The notes under the pieces are model-generated. The model saw nothing but the letters and a program-made list of their open reading frames with translations, was not told the DNA's origin and made no database searches. A stretch of 64,000 nt of DNA from Desulfovibrio sp. G11 (GTDB lineage: Bacteria > Desulfobacterota > Desulfovibrionia > Desulfovibrionales > Desulfovibrionaceae), in the NCBI RefSeq assembly GCF_900243745.1, contig NZ_LT984798.1:1482501-1546500 (forward strand), read 5' to 3'. Positions 7,093 through 21,302 of this stretch are shown piece after piece (within the stretch, counting starts at the first letter, position 1; each line of letters begins with the position of its first letter). The position numbers and the translations under genes are program-made.

Positions 7093-8466
7093 ATGCTGAA
7101 AAAAGAATTGCGGGAAATACTGGCGGAGAATCGGGCCACAGCGGGAGAAACCTGGCTGGAGAGCCTTACCCTGCGCCAGGAAAAAGACACCCTGAGGGTG
7201 ATTTTTCCGCACATGTATTTTGCAGACTGGTTCAGCCTGCACCGACGCGCTGCCTTTGAAGATGCACTGCGCAGACATTTTACACGGCTGCACGAAGATT
7301 CCGTGCCCAGGATCGTCTACGAAAGCGCCGCTCCCGGCGCTTTTGCCGCCAGAACTCTGCCGCAGCCCGTCAGCCCGCCCCCCGGACCTGACTGCCGCAG
7401 CAACACAATGGCTGAAGCGGAAGACCCCTTTGCAGACTTCATCTGCAATGACAAAAACGCTTTTCCTCTGGCAACGGCCAGAGATCTGGCCGCCGACACC
7501 ACATCCACGGCCTATAACCCTTTTCTGGTCTGCGGGCGTAGCGGCACAGGAAAAAGCCGCCTTCTTCAGGCCATGACATGCGTGATGTCCCGCACCGCCG
7601 ATCCCGCCCGCATGATATGCTCCAGCGCCGCCCGTTTCTGCTCTGAACATCTTGTGTGGGCCAGAAGGCCGGAACTGTTCTGGCTGCGCTATGACGTGCT
7701 TGTTCTGGACGACATTCAGGACCTTGCCGGGCATGACGCCTGGCAACGCAAGCTTGTAACCATTATAGACACCTGCCCCGGCAGACAGAAAAACTTGCCG
7801 GGTATCCCCTCCGGGGAAGATATCCCGCCTGCGGGCGAGCAGATACACAGAGCCGCCCCACGTATGATCTTTGCCTGCTCCGGCCAGCCGCAGGCCCTGA
7901 AAGCGCTTGACGAGCGCCTGCGTTCGCGCCTTGAAAGCGGCCTTGTGGTGGAACTTATGGAACCGGACCTGGATGTCCGGCTGCGCTACCTGCAGGTCAT
8001 ATGCAAGGAACGGCGCCTGCCGCTCACACGTGAACAGCTGCTTTTTCTAGCCCAGCGCTGTTCGCAGTTCCGGCTTTTACAAGGCCTCATGCTCAAGGTG
8101 GGTGCGTATTGCGCTGTAAAGGGTAATAACCTCACGCAGTCTGATATGGAAAATATCGTGCGCACCGGAGTTGCGGAAAAAATGCCCGGTTGCCGGGAAA
8201 TTCTGGGCGAAGTAGCCAGAAGGCTCAACCTGAGGCCCGAAGATGTACTGGGCGCCAAACGGCGGCCGGACCTGGTACTGGCACGGCAGGTATCCATGTA
8301 TATATGCCGCCGGAAACTGGGGCTTTCCTACCCGGAACTTGGCCGCGCCTTTGGCGGACGTGACCATAGCACGGTCATATATGCCATTAATAAGATTAAG
8401 AAATTGATGGTTAGTAACAAAAGTGTACACCAACTGGTAACAGAGATTGAAATGAAAACACCCTGA
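7093..8466 (+). CDS. dnaA: Chromosomal replication initiator protein DnaA, divergent
   Basis: Start chosen at ATG 7093 (MLKKELREIL), which begins a normal domain I; residues encoded upstream in the same open frame do not look like protein. Length is 457 residues. Domain I is 1-65 and domain II is a short Pro-rich linker. Domain III has Walker A GRSGTGKS (148-155), Walker B VLVLDDIQD (202-210) and LRSRLESGL (arginine-finger region, ~276-284). Domain IV ends in the signature GRDHSTV (422-428). Residues ~226-256 form a Pro/Gly-rich segment between Walker B and sensor I that ordinary DnaA proteins lack, and sensor I reads ACSGQP rather than the usual SDRxP. No clear Shine-Dalgarno sequence precedes the start. 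It binds DnaA boxes and opens oriC. Confidence 0.93.
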   Translation: MLKKELREILAENRATAGETWLESLTLRQEKDTLRVIFPHMYFADWFSLHRRAAFEDALRRHFTRLHEDSVPRIVYESAAPGAFAARTLPQPVSPPPGPDCRSNTMAEAEDPFADFICNDKNAFPLATARDLAADTTSTAYNPFLVCGRSGTGKSRLLQAMTCVMSRTADPARMICSSAARFCSEHLVWARRPELFWLRYDVLVLDDIQDLAGHDAWQRKLVTIIDTCPGRQKNLPGIPSGEDIPPAGEQIHRAAPRMIFACSGQPQALKALDERLRSRLESGLVVELMEPDLDVRLRYLQVICKERRLPLTREQLLFLAQRCSQFRLLQGLMLKVGAYCAVKGNNLTQSDMENIVRTGVAEKMPGCREILGEVARRLNLRPEDVLGAKRRPDLVLARQVSMYICRRKLGLSYPELGRAFGGRDHSTVIYAINKIKKLMVSNKSVHQLVTEIEMKTP

Positions 8467-8614
8467 CCCCGTAAATCAGGGTAAAGGCTTTTGGGCTGTT
8501 ACCGGTGTTCTCATAAAACACGTCGGGCTGTTCCATAAAAAATTCAATCTTTACAAGGCGTTTAAGCCGATACGAACATAGAAACACTGCCAATAATAGT
8601 TAAGGAAAGAATGT

Positions 8615-12174
<3,560 letters not shown>

Positions 12175-12438
12175 GAAGGTTTTTTGGGCAAAGCAGGGGG
12201 GGAGCCTTCAGCTCTGCTGTTCGCTTGGCGGCCGCCTTGCGGTCAGGAAAGCGCCCTGCCGGAGAGTGCCGCACGGCAGTCTGAAAAGAACCCTTTCCCG
12301 GGGTATCCCAAAAAACTTTTATAGGGAGTGGCATGAACAGTTAGGGCAGTTCCGTACGGAACTTCGGGGGGCACAGCGTCCCTGAACCGCCGCAGACAGT
12401 TCGCATCCACCCAACATCATTACTTAGCGAGGCCAGCA
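12175..12438. other. gyrB-gyrA intergenic region
   Basis: No gene is seen in this 264-bp gap. AAGGTTTTTTGGG just after gyrB (about 12176-12188) and CCCAAAAAACTT near 12308-12319 are an imperfect long-range inverted repeat that could fold the interval into one large stem-loop. Confidence 0.4.
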
Positions 12439-15006
12439 GTGGCAGAAATGCAGCAGCCGCAGATAAGCATAGAAACTGAACTCCGCAAGTCGTACCTGGA
12501 GTATTCCCTTTCGGTCATCATCGGCCGCGCCATTCCTGACGCCCGTGACGGTCTCAAGCCCGTTCACAGGCGCATCATGTTTGCGCAGTACGAGCTTGCC
12601 AACAACTATAACCGTCCGCACAAAAAGTCCGCCCGCATCGTCGGTGACGTGATCGGTAAATATCACCCGCACGGCGACTCGGCTGTGTATGATGCCCTGG
12701 TGCGTCTGGCGCAGGATTTTTCCATGCGCGACCCCCTGGTGGACGGGCAGGGAAACTTCGGCTCCATCGACGGTGACGCCCCGGCGGCAATGCGTTACAC
12801 CGAAGTACGCATGTCTAGGCTGGCCCAGGAATTTCTGGGCGATCTGGACAAGAACACGGTGGATTTTCGCCCCAACTACGACAATACCTTGCAGGAACCC
12901 ACGGTTATGCCCAGCAAGGTTCCCAACCTGCTGCTCAACGGCAGCTCGGGTATTGCCGTGGGCATGGCCACCAATATTCCGCCCCATAATCTTGGCGAAC
13001 TGTGCGATGCCCTGCAACTGCTTCTGGATGATCCCCAGTGCAGCATTGATGACCTTATGGAGCATGTGAAAGGCCCGGACTTCCCCACCAGCGGCTATGT
13101 TTACGCGGGCAAGGGGCTGTACGACGCCTACCACACCGGACGCGGCACGGTGAAAGTGCGCGGCCGCATGGAAATCGAAGACCGCAAGAAAAGCGCACAG
13201 TCCATCGTCATCAGGGAAATCCCCTATGGGCTGAACAAGTCTTCTCTGGTAGAAAAGATCGCGGCTCTGGTCAATGACCGCAAGATTGACGGCATTACCG
13301 ACCTGCGTGACGAATCCGACCGCAGGGGCATCCGCGTGGTCATCGATCTCAAGCGGGGAACCATTCCCGAGATCGTCATCAACGCGCTTTACAAATTCAC
13401 GCCGCTGGAATCGAGCTTCGGCATCAATATGCTGGCCGTGGTGGACAACCGTCCGCAGCTTTTGAACCTTAAAAGCGCGCTTACCTGCTTTGTGGACCAC
13501 AGGCGTGAGGTGGTTATCCGCCGCACCCGCTATGATCTTGAAAAAGCCGAGGCCCGCGCCCATATTCTTGAAGGCCTGCGCGTTGCCATCGACAATATTG
13601 ATGAAGTTGTGGCTCTTATCCGTGCTTCGGCCAGCCCGGACGAAGCGCGCGCTGCCCTCATGAAGCGCTTTGAGCTTTCCGAACTTCAGGCCAAGGCCAT
13701 TCTTGAAATGCGTTTGCAGCGTCTTACGGGCCTGCAGCGTGAAGAACTCATGGCCGAGTACAAGGACCTTCTGCAAAAGATCGAATTCTACCGTTCGATT
13801 CTTGAAAATACCGAAGTGCTGCGCGGCGAACTCAAGCGCGAGATACGCGAAATCCGCGAAACGTTCGCCACGCCGCGCCGCACAGAAGTGCTGCGCGAAG
13901 CTCTTACCGACATTGACATTGAAGACCTCATTCCTGATGAAGACGTGGTCATCACCCTGTCGCGTCGCGGCTATATGAAGCGCACCGGGCTTGAAAACTA
14001 CCAGCAGCAGAAGCGCGGGGGCAAGGGTATCGCCGCCCTGTATACCTCTGACGATGACTATGTTCAGGAGTTTTTGAGCACTACCAACCATCAGTTCCTG
14101 TGCCTCTTCACCAACAAGGGCCGCATGCACCAGCTCAAGGTGCATCAGGTTCCTGAAGGCAGCCGCACGGCCAAGGGCGTACACATCAACAACCTGCTGC
14201 CTCTTGAAGACGGTGAATGGGTCACAACCGTGCTTGCCCTGCGCGAATTTGCCGAGGACAAGTACTTCCTCTTTGTGACCAAGCGCGGCATGGTCAAGCG
14301 CTCTTCGGCCTCTCTGTACGCCCGTTGCCGCAAGACCGGACTTATGGCCGTGGGCCTGCGCGAAGACGACGAGCTTGTGGTGGTGCGCCCCATACGCAAC
14401 GACAGCCATATTGTACTGGCTACGGCCGACGGCATAGCCATACGTTTTTCCTGCAAGGATGTGCGCCCCATGGGCCGTGTGGCCACGGGCGTCAAGGGCA
14501 TTGCCCTGCGCAGGCAGGACTTTGTGGTGGCCGGGGTCATTGTGAAGGAAACGGACCAGACCACCGAAATCATGTCCATTTCCGCCAACGGCTTCGGCAA
14601 GCGTACCAGCATCGAGCTGTATCGCCTGCAGTCGCGCGGGGGCAAGGGCATCATCAACTTCAAGGTTACCGGCAAGACCGGGCCTGTGGTGGGCGCCATG
14701 CCCGTGCGTGATGATGACAGCCTGATCCTGCTCACTTCGGCCAACAAGATTGTGCGCATAGGTCTGGATGAAGTACGCAGCAAGGGCCGCGCCACAATGG
14801 GCGTGATGCTCGTGCGACTGGACGAGGGCGCGCATGTGGTGGGCTTTGACCGCGTGGATGAAGGCGGCCAGACCGGCCGTGACCTGAGCGAAGATATGGA
14901 CGAGGACGCCGTGCCGGAAGGCAGCGCGCCCGCGGCTCAGGACGCGCCCTCTTCCGCCCCTGCAGACAGGGGGGCAGGTGAAGGCGGGACAGGCGAAGAC
15001 GCCTGA
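12439..15006 (+). CDS. gyrA: DNA gyrase subunit A
   Basis: The 855-residue protein opens at GTG 12439 ([15 protein letters not shown]); ATG 12448 is possible. It has the breakage-reunion region with [14 protein letters not shown], the quinolone-pocket region [17 protein letters not shown], and the catalytic tyrosine in [13 protein letters not shown]. The C-terminal beta-pinwheel carries the GyrA box QRRGGKG-type sequence ([11 protein letters not shown]). The C-terminal tail is acidic and Ala/Pro-rich and looks disordered. It forms the A2B2 gyrase with GyrB. The conserved serine and acidic positions of the quinolone pocket appear as the usual Ser and Asp. Confidence 0.98.
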   Translation: MAEMQQPQISIETELRKSYLEYSLSVIIGRAIPDARDGLKPVHRRIMFAQYELANNYNRPHKKSARIVGDVIGKYHPHGDSAVYDALVRLAQDFSMRDPLVDGQGNFGSIDGDAPAAMRYTEVRMSRLAQEFLGDLDKNTVDFRPNYDNTLQEPTVMPSKVPNLLLNGSSGIAVGMATNIPPHNLGELCDALQLLLDDPQCSIDDLMEHVKGPDFPTSGYVYAGKGLYDAYHTGRGTVKVRGRMEIEDRKKSAQSIVIREIPYGLNKSSLVEKIAALVNDRKIDGITDLRDESDRRGIRVVIDLKRGTIPEIVINALYKFTPLESSFGINMLAVVDNRPQLLNLKSALTCFVDHRREVVIRRTRYDLEKAEARAHILEGLRVAIDNIDEVVALIRASASPDEARAALMKRFELSELQAKAILEMRLQRLTGLQREELMAEYKDLLQKIEFYRSILENTEVLRGELKREIREIRETFATPRRTEVLREALTDIDIEDLIPDEDVVITLSRRGYMKRTGLENYQQQKRGGKGIAALYTSDDDYVQEFLSTTNHQFLCLFTNKGRMHQLKVHQVPEGSRTAKGVHINNLLPLEDGEWVTTVLALREFAEDKYFLFVTKRGMVKRSSASLYARCRKTGLMAVGLREDDELVVVRPIRNDSHIVLATADGIAIRFSCKDVRPMGRVATGVKGIALRRQDFVVAGVIVKETDQTTEIMSISANGFGKRTSIELYRLQSRGGKGIINFKVTGKTGPVVGAMPVRDDDSLILLTSANKIVRIGLDEVRSKGRATMGVMLVRLDEGAHVVGFDRVDEGGQTGRDLSEDMDEDAVPEGSAPAAQDAPSSAPADRGAGEGGTGEDA

Positions 15007-15137
15007 GATGGATCTGCATAATGTTTTTCACTGCTGAAAAACGTGGTTTCAGGGGGGCACTGCCCCCCTGTCCACCTGAAGGACGGCAACGTCCCTCGGG
15101 CGGACGCGGTTTTTTTCTTTTTCCGCTGGGCGGCAGT

Positions 15138-15935
15138 GTGCGCGGACTTGCGCTGGCCGTGGCTTTTTGTTTCTGTCTTGGCCTTGCAGGCTGCGACAAC
15201 CCGGTATTGCAGGGCGACGATCTTTCCCAGGCCAGGGAGGCTGTGGCGCAGCGCCAGTGGTCCCTTGCGGAAAGGCTGCTTGAGCGTTATCTGCGTGAGG
15301 CACAGGACAGCCAGAATGCGGACGACCGTTGGGAAGCCTGGCAGCAGTTGCTGCTGGTCGTCAATGCCGCGGGGCAGGAACCCCGCGCCAGCCTGGAATA
15401 TCTTGAAACCATGCTGGAAGAGTATATGGACGACGACGCCCGCAGCGCGGTCGTCCTGCGGCGCATGGCCGAGGTCAATGAAAGCCTGCATCGCCATGAG
15501 CGCGCCGTGGATTTATGGAACGCCTACATAGGGCTTGGCGGCCTCGGGCCGGAGCAGATACTTGAAGGACACCGGCGTCTGGCGGCCATGCAGTTCAGCC
15601 TGCGGCGTTTCGATGCCGGAGAGGACACGCTTCAGCAGTGCCTGGGCCTGCCCCTGCCGGACCATGACAAGATCATGTGCATGTATGATCTTGCTGACCA
15701 GAACATGGCCCGGGAGCGCTGGCAGGATGTGGCCGATCTTTCACAGCAGATACTGGACAGCGACCCTGACCAGAATCTGCGCGGGCTGGCCGGCTATCTG
15801 CTGGCCGATGCCCTGGAACAGCTGGGCAAGGGCACGGAAGCCCTGAAACAGTTTGAACTGGCGCGCGACGCATACCCCAATCCGTCGGTCATCGACAATC
15901 GCATTGCGCATTTGCGCAAAAAACTGAAGAAGTAA
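15138..15935 (+). CDS. TPR-repeat lipoprotein
   Basis: The frame opens at ATG 15021, but the first 39 residues come from a GC-rich palindromic stretch and resemble no signal sequence. Starting at GTG 15138 gives MRGLALAVAFCFCLGLAGC, a textbook lipoprotein signal with lipobox LAGC and Cys at 19. The mature protein is about 245 residues of helical repeats with TPR character (AEVNESLHRHERAVDLW; DALEQLGKGTEALKQFELA). It probably sits in a membrane as an assembly scaffold; no partner is evident. It starts just after gyrA and ends 5 bp before purF, so it may be co-transcribed with both. Confidence 0.8.
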   Translation: MRGLALAVAFCFCLGLAGCDNPVLQGDDLSQAREAVAQRQWSLAERLLERYLREAQDSQNADDRWEAWQQLLLVVNAAGQEPRASLEYLETMLEEYMDDDARSAVVLRRMAEVNESLHRHERAVDLWNAYIGLGGLGPEQILEGHRRLAAMQFSLRRFDAGEDTLQQCLGLPLPDHDKIMCMYDLADQNMARERWQDVADLSQQILDSDPDQNLRGLAGYLLADALEQLGKGTEALKQFELARDAYPNPSVIDNRIAHLRKKLKK

Positions 15936-15940
15936 GGCTT

Positions 15941-17344
15941 ATGATTAAGCACGAATGCGGTGTTTTCGGCATTTATGACCATGACGATGCTGCCCGTCTG
16001 GCCTATTTCGGCCTTTATGCCCAGCAGCACCGGGGACAGGAAAGCGCGGGCATAGTCACTTTTGACGGCAAGGCCGTCAATGAACACAGGGGTATGGGCC
16101 TTGTACCCGACGTGTTTTCCGAAGCTGACCTCCAGCGTCTTGTGGGGCGTCACGCTGTGGGGCATGTGCGCTACTCCACCACAGGCAGTTCGTCCAGCGG
16201 CAACGCCCAGCCTTTTCTTGCCAATTACAAGGGCAGGGCCATTGCGCTGGCCCATAACGGCAACCTGGTCAACGCCGCCCAACTGCGCGAAGACCTGGAA
16301 AACGAAGGGGCCATTTTTTCTACCAGCAATGACACTGAAGTGTTCATGCACCTTCTGGTACGCGCCCTGCGCCACAATGATCTGCCTGGGGCCGTCAAGG
16401 AAGCCTGTTACAGGGTGCAGGGGGCCTATTGCCTTCTGGTCATGGCTGACGGCGTGATGGTAGCCGTGCGCGACCCCCACGGTTTTCATCCGCTTGCCTT
16501 CGGCCGCATGAACGGCAGCCCTGTCTTTGCCTCTGAAACCTGTGCCTTTGACCTGCTTGAAGCCGAATTCGTGCGTACGGTTGAACCGGGCGAAGTGGTT
16601 GTGGTGGAAGGCAACAGCGTGCGCAGCGAGCGCCTCATAGGTCCCATGCCCGAAAAGCCCGCCCAGTGCATTTTTGAGCTGATCTATTTTGCCCGGCCGG
16701 ACTCGTATGTTTTTGACGAACAGGTGTATCAATGCCGTAAAAAAATGGGCTGGAACCTGGCGATGGAATCCGCGCCGGATGTGGATTTTGTCATGCCTTT
16801 TCCTGACTCGGGTATTTACCCGGCCCTGGGGTTCGCGCAGCGTTCCGGCCTGCACTACGAGCATGCCATGATACGCAACCACTATGTTGGGCGCACGTTT
16901 ATCCAGCCTTCGCAGAGCATGCGCAGCTTCGGCGTACGGGTAAAGATCAATCCCGTGCGTGAAATGATAGAAGGAAAGCGCATCTGCATTATCGACGACA
17001 GTATTGTACGCGGCACAACCATGATGACCCGTGTAAAAAAACTGCGCGAGCTGGGGGCAAAAGAGGTGCACATACGTATTTCTTCGCCGCCGGTCATGTC
17101 ACCCTGTCACTACGGCATCGACTTCTCATCGCGGGGAGAGCTTATTGCCGCGCAACACAGCCTGGAAGAGATACAGCGCAAACTGGATGTGGATTCCCTG
17201 CATTATCTGAGTATTGAAGGGCTCATGGGGTCTGTGAGTAAACCGCAGCACTACTGTATGGCCTGCTTTACCGGAGAGTACCCCGTGCCTTGCGAGGAAT
17301 GCGGCGACAAGTTTAAGCTTGAAGGCTCCTGCGGTTCACGCTAA
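15941..17344 (+). CDS. purF: Amidophosphoribosyltransferase
   Basis: The enzyme makes phosphoribosylamine from PRPP and glutamine, the first step of purine synthesis. The 467-residue protein has an N-terminal glutamine amidotransferase domain whose Cys nucleophile follows a five-residue propeptide (MIKHE-CGVFG), with YAQQHRGQESAG. The C-terminal phosphoribosyltransferase domain has the PRPP loop IIDDSIVRGTT. Cysteines in CIFELIYFARPDS, SPCHYGIDF and YCMACFTGEYP match the positions used for the 4Fe-4S cluster in the Bacillus-type enzymes, so an oxygen-sensitive Fe-S form is likely. Confidence 0.97.
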   Translation: MIKHECGVFGIYDHDDAARLAYFGLYAQQHRGQESAGIVTFDGKAVNEHRGMGLVPDVFSEADLQRLVGRHAVGHVRYSTTGSSSSGNAQPFLANYKGRAIALAHNGNLVNAAQLREDLENEGAIFSTSNDTEVFMHLLVRALRHNDLPGAVKEACYRVQGAYCLLVMADGVMVAVRDPHGFHPLAFGRMNGSPVFASETCAFDLLEAEFVRTVEPGEVVVVEGNSVRSERLIGPMPEKPAQCIFELIYFARPDSYVFDEQVYQCRKKMGWNLAMESAPDVDFVMPFPDSGIYPALGFAQRSGLHYEHAMIRNHYVGRTFIQPSQSMRSFGVRVKINPVREMIEGKRICIIDDSIVRGTTMMTRVKKLRELGAKEVHIRISSPPVMSPCHYGIDFSSRGELIAAQHSLEEIQRKLDVDSLHYLSIEGLMGSVSKPQHYCMACFTGEYPVPCEECGDKFKLEGSCGSR

Positions 17345-17588
17345 TTTCTGGCCCCGGGCCGAAATTCAGGGCCGGGAGCGCCGGAACATTTTAGTTTTGG
17401 GATGTATATGCTCAAAGAATTACGGCGCTCGCTGTGGCCTTGACAGCGCAGATACACAGTGCTGCCGCCTTTATCCGTACACCTTTCGGCAACGGCTGAA
17501 GCTGCGCACCTTGCAAAGACGTCTGCCTGTGCAGCGTCAGGGCAATGTTAAGGCGAAATTTTCTTATTGCGCCACTATTGAGGACGAC
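17345..17588. other. purF-hisS intergenic region
   Basis: The hisS frame stays open through this gap, but the encoded sequence does not resemble HisRS. GGCCCCGGGCC...GGGCCGGG just after purF could form a GC-rich hairpin without a clear T-run. No other feature is recognised. Confidence 0.4.
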
Positions 17589-18839
17589 ATGAGTATTGCA
17601 CGTATCAAGGGCTTTGCGGACATGTTTCCGCCGGACAGCGACATCTTTACCCGCATGGAAAACACCGCGCGGGATATTTTCGGCCGCTACGGCTTTGTGG
17701 AACTGCGTACGCCCATAGTGGAGTTTACCGAGCTTTTTCAGCGCTCCATCGGTGAAGAAACCGATGTGGTGCAAAAAGAAATGTATACCTTTCCCGACCG
17801 CAAGGACAGGTCGCTTACCCTGCGGCCGGAGGCTACGGCGGGCGTTATGCGTGCCTACATTGAAAGCGGCCTTGCCAACAGGGAAGCGGTCAGCCGTCTG
17901 TTCACCACAGGTCCCATGTTCCGCTACGAGAGGCCGCAAAAGGGCCGCATGCGGCAGTTCCACCAGATCAACTGCGAGTGCCTGGGTTCGCACAGCCCGT
18001 ACGCCGATGCCGACCTTATCAGCATGCTGCTGCGTTTTCTTGATGCCCTGGGGCTTGAAGATCTGACCCTCAAGGTCAACTCCCTGGGCTGTTCGCAGTG
18101 TCGTCCAAAGTTCAAGGACGCACTGCTGGCCTATCTTGAAACCGTGGACAGTGCCGCCCTTTGCGCGGACTGCGCCCGCAGGGTGCACACCAATCCCTTG
18201 CGTGTGCTGGACTGCAAACAGCCCGGCTGCCGGGCCATCACCGATGCGGCCCCGAAACTGCTGGATTATAACTGTCCGGAGTGCAGGGCGCATTTTGATA
18301 CGGTGCTCGGCCTGCTTAACGGTGAAAAGCTGCCCTTTGAGCTTGACCACAGGCTCGTGCGCGGGCTTGACTACTATTGCCGCACCACCTTTGAGGTGGT
18401 AAGCGGCAGTATTGGCGCACAGGCGGCGGTGGCGGGCGGCGGCCGTTATGACGGGCTTATCAAGAGCCTCGGCGGTCCTGATGCCCCTGGCGTGGGCTTT
18501 GCCGCCGGTATGGAGCGCCTGGCCCTTATGATGGGTGCCGGGGCGGCTGTTCCGGCTGATTTTTACCTTGTGGGCATGGATGCGCAGAGCAGGGCGCAGG
18601 GTTACGCCCTGGCGCAAAACCTGCGCGCCGCCGGCCTGCGGGGCGAGATGAATTTCAGTGAGGCGGGCTTTAAAAGTCTTATGCGGCAGGCCGGAAAATC
18701 CGGTGCGCGGTATTGCCTCATCATGGGACCGGACGAAGCGGCCCAGAACACTGTGGTTGTAAAAAATCTGGAAAGCGGAGAACAGACCACTGTGCCGCAA
18801 GCCCAGGCACTACACATTTTGCAAACGGGAACCAACTGA
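17589..18839 (+). CDS. hisS: Histidyl-tRNA synthetase
   Basis: Start chosen at ATG 17589 ([16 protein letters not shown]), 6 nt after GAGGA; this gives 416 residues, a normal bacterial HisRS length. Class II motif 2 is in [17 protein letters not shown] and motif 3 in [13 protein letters not shown]. The histidine-specific signature [15 protein letters not shown] is present, as is [11 protein letters not shown]-terminal anticodon-binding domain follows. The stop is one base before aspS, so the two genes are translated from one message. Confidence 0.97.
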   Translation: MSIARIKGFADMFPPDSDIFTRMENTARDIFGRYGFVELRTPIVEFTELFQRSIGEETDVVQKEMYTFPDRKDRSLTLRPEATAGVMRAYIESGLANREAVSRLFTTGPMFRYERPQKGRMRQFHQINCECLGSHSPYADADLISMLLRFLDALGLEDLTLKVNSLGCSQCRPKFKDALLAYLETVDSAALCADCARRVHTNPLRVLDCKQPGCRAITDAAPKLLDYNCPECRAHFDTVLGLLNGEKLPFELDHRLVRGLDYYCRTTFEVVSGSIGAQAAVAGGGRYDGLIKSLGGPDAPGVGFAAGMERLALMMGAGAAVPADFYLVGMDAQSRAQGYALAQNLRAAGLRGEMNFSEAGFKSLMRQAGKSGARYCLIMGPDEAAQNTVVVKNLESGEQTTVPQAQALHILQTGTN

Positions 18840-18840
18840 C

Positions 18841-20742
18841 ATGACTGAAGAAAGCCAGATGGCGGAGCAGACGGCCCAGGCGGTCGCGCAGGGCCAGGAC
18901 GTACAGCAGGAACACCAGAAGTATATCACCGGTCTTGGCGACTGGCACCGCAGCCAGACCTGCGGTGAACTGACCCTTGCCAATAACGGGCAGGAAGTCT
19001 GCCTGATGGGCTGGGTGCAGTACCGGCGCGACCACGGCGGCCTTATTTTTGTAGACCTGCGCGACCGTTCGGGGCTTACCCAGGTGGTCTTCAGCCCTGA
19101 TGCCGCCCCGGAAGCCCATAAAAACGCGCATATCCTGCGTTCGGAATACGTGCTGGCCATAAAGGGTCTGGTGCGCCCGCGCCCCGAGGGCATGGTGAAT
19201 CCCAACATGGTCACCGGCGAAATCGAGGTTGTGGTGACGGAATGGAAGTTGCTCAATACTTCCAAAACCCCGCCCTTTACCATTGAAAACCGTTGTGATG
19301 CGGGCGAGAACCTGCGCCTTGCCTGGCGTTATCTTGATCTGCGGCGCCCGCGCATGCAGGACAACCTGCGCCTGCGCCACAAGGTGGCCCAGTGCATACG
19401 CCGGCATCTGGACGAAGACGGTTTTGTGGAAGTGGAAACACCCGTGCTTACCAAGTCCACGCCTGAGGGCGCACGCGATTTTCTGGTTCCCAGCCGTCTG
19501 AATACGGGCGAATTTTACGCCTTGCCGCAATCGCCGCAGCTTTTCAAGCAGTTGCTCATGGTGGCGGGCATGGACCGCTATTTCCAGATAGTGCGCTGCT
19601 TCCGGGATGAAGATCTGCGCGCCGACCGCCAGCCCGAGTTCACCCAGGTGGACATCGAAATGAGCTTCGCGGACGAAGAAACAGTTATGGGCATGGCAGA
19701 AAAGCTCATGGCCCGGGTATTCAGGGACGTTATGGGCAAAGAACTTTCCCTGCCGTTCCCGCGTATGCCCTGGGACGAGGCCATGGCCCGCTACGGTGTG
19801 GACAAGCCCGACACCCGTTTTGGTCTGGAGCTTGTGGACATCACCGAAATTGTGCGCGGCTCGGGCTTCAAGCTTTTTGCCACGGCTCCGCTGGTCAAGG
19901 GCATGAGGGTTCCCGGCGGCGAAAGTATGACCCGAAAGGAAATAGACGCCTTTACCGAATTTGTGAAAATCTACGGTGCGCAGGGTCTGGCCTGGATCAA
20001 GATCAAGGCCGACGAATGGCAGTCACCCATTGCCAAATTTCTTTCCGACGAGGAGCGCAAGGGCATTGCCGCGGCGCTGGATCTTCAGGTGGGCGACATT
20101 GTCTTTTTCCAGGCGGGCGAACCGGGCATGGTCAATGCGGCACTGGGCAACCTGCGCGTGCACCTGGCGGACCATATGAACCTCATACCCGAAAACACCT
20201 TTAACTTCCTTTGGGTTACAGACTTTCCCCTGTACGAATACGATGAGGAAGAAAAGCGCTACGTGGCCTGCCATCACCCCTTTACCTCTCCGGCCCCCGG
20301 GCATATGGAGCTGATGACCAGCGACCCCGCCCGCGCCCGTGCCCGTGCCTATGACATGGTGCTCAACGGAAGTGAGGTGGGCGGCGGCTCCATCCGCATC
20401 CATTCCGGTGAGGTGCAGCGCCGCATGTTTGAAGCTCTGGGCTTCACGCCCGAGCAGGCCGAAAGCCAGTTCGGCTTCCTTATCCAGGCGTTGGAGCACG
20501 GCGCTCCGCCGCACGGCGGCCTTGCTTTCGGGCTTGACCGCCTTATCATGTTACTGGCAGGGGCCAGCAGCATCCGCGACGTCATTGCCTTCCCCAAAAC
20601 GCAAAAAGCCACCTGCCTCATGACGGACGCGCCTTCGCCCGTGGCGGCCAAACAGTTGCGTGAGCTTGGGTTGCGCCTGCGTGAGCAGCCCGGCGAAAAA
20701 GGCAAGACCGACAAGCCCGGCGAGGCGGAAAAGGCGGAATAA
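18841..20742 (+). CDS. aspS: Aspartyl-tRNA synthetase, probably non-discriminating
   Basis: The 633-residue bacterial-type AspRS has an OB-fold anticodon domain, class II motif 2 [18 protein letters not shown], a GAD insertion, and motif 3 [13 protein letters not shown]. The N-terminus carries about 25 extra Gln/Glu-rich residues; MAEQ at residue 7 is an alternative start. In the anticodon domain the sequence is [10 protein letters not shown] with His65; enzymes that also charge tRNA-Asn usually have His here, where Asp-only enzymes have Leu. That suggests mischarged Asp-tRNA-Asn repaired by GatCAB, which is not in this window. The C-terminal tail is Lys/Glu-rich. Confidence 0.96.
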   Translation: MTEESQMAEQTAQAVAQGQDVQQEHQKYITGLGDWHRSQTCGELTLANNGQEVCLMGWVQYRRDHGGLIFVDLRDRSGLTQVVFSPDAAPEAHKNAHILRSEYVLAIKGLVRPRPEGMVNPNMVTGEIEVVVTEWKLLNTSKTPPFTIENRCDAGENLRLAWRYLDLRRPRMQDNLRLRHKVAQCIRRHLDEDGFVEVETPVLTKSTPEGARDFLVPSRLNTGEFYALPQSPQLFKQLLMVAGMDRYFQIVRCFRDEDLRADRQPEFTQVDIEMSFADEETVMGMAEKLMARVFRDVMGKELSLPFPRMPWDEAMARYGVDKPDTRFGLELVDITEIVRGSGFKLFATAPLVKGMRVPGGESMTRKEIDAFTEFVKIYGAQGLAWIKIKADEWQSPIAKFLSDEERKGIAAALDLQVGDIVFFQAGEPGMVNAALGNLRVHLADHMNLIPENTFNFLWVTDFPLYEYDEEEKRYVACHHPFTSPAPGHMELMTSDPARARARAYDMVLNGSEVGGGSIRIHSGEVQRRMFEALGFTPEQAESQFGFLIQALEHGAPPHGGLAFGLDRLIMLLAGASSIRDVIAFPKTQKATCLMTDAPSPVAAKQLRELGLRLREQPGEKGKTDKPGEAEKAE

Positions 20743-20783
20743 AATCCGCCCGGCCGGAAGGCCTTGAGCACAAGGAAGCAGCT

Positions 20784-21302
20784 ATGATTCTTGATATTGT
20801 TACCTATCCTGATCCGCGCCTCAAAGAGGTGTGCGAGCCTGTTGCGGAAGTGACGGACGAAATCCGCCAGCTTGCCGCTGACATGCTCGAAACCATGTAT
20901 GAGGCCCCCGGCGTGGGACTTGCCGCGCCTCAGGTGGGGCGCAATATACGCATGCTGGTTATGGACCCTTCTGCCCAGAAAGATGAACGCAACCCCCGTG
21001 TGCTTATCAACCCTGTGCTGACGCTCTCTGGCGAAGAGATCATCAGTGAACAGGAAGGATGCCTTTCCGTGCCCATGAACTACCGGGCAGACGTGAAGCG
21101 CATGAGCAGGGTGCACCTGAGCGCCACCGACCTTGACGGCAATGCCATTGAGGAAGATCTGGAAGACTTTGACGCCATTGTCATGCAGCACGAATACGAT
21201 CATCTTGACGGCATACTCTTTATTGACAAGGTCAGCCGCCTGCGGCGCAGCCTGTACGACAGCAAGGTAAAAAAATGGCTCAAGAGAAAGACTGCCGTAT
21301 AG
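20784..21302 (+). CDS. def: Peptide deformylase
   Basis: The 172-residue enzyme removes the formyl group from new N-terminal methionine. All three motifs are present: GVGLAAPQ, EGCLS and the metal site HEYDHLDG. The ribosome site AAGGAAG lies 6 nt before ATG 20784. The C-terminus is basic. It overlaps fmt by 28 bp, so the formylation and deformylation enzymes are coupled. Confidence 0.98.
   Translation: MILDIVTYPDPRLKEVCEPVAEVTDEIRQLAADMLETMYEAPGVGLAAPQVGRNIRMLVMDPSAQKDERNPRVLINPVLTLSGEEIISEQEGCLSVPMNYRADVKRMSRVHLSATDLDGNAIEEDLEDFDAIVMQHEYDHLDGILFIDKVSRLRRSLYDSKVKKWLKRKTAV

Noticed and set aside
12424-14835. Very long leftward open frame opposite gyrA
   Set aside because: It is the antisense shadow of a highly conserved GC-rich gene, has His/Gln/Gly-rich composition, and no protein features.
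17412-18800. Long leftward open frame opposite hisS
   Set aside because: Antisense shadow; hisS has full class II motifs in the other strand.
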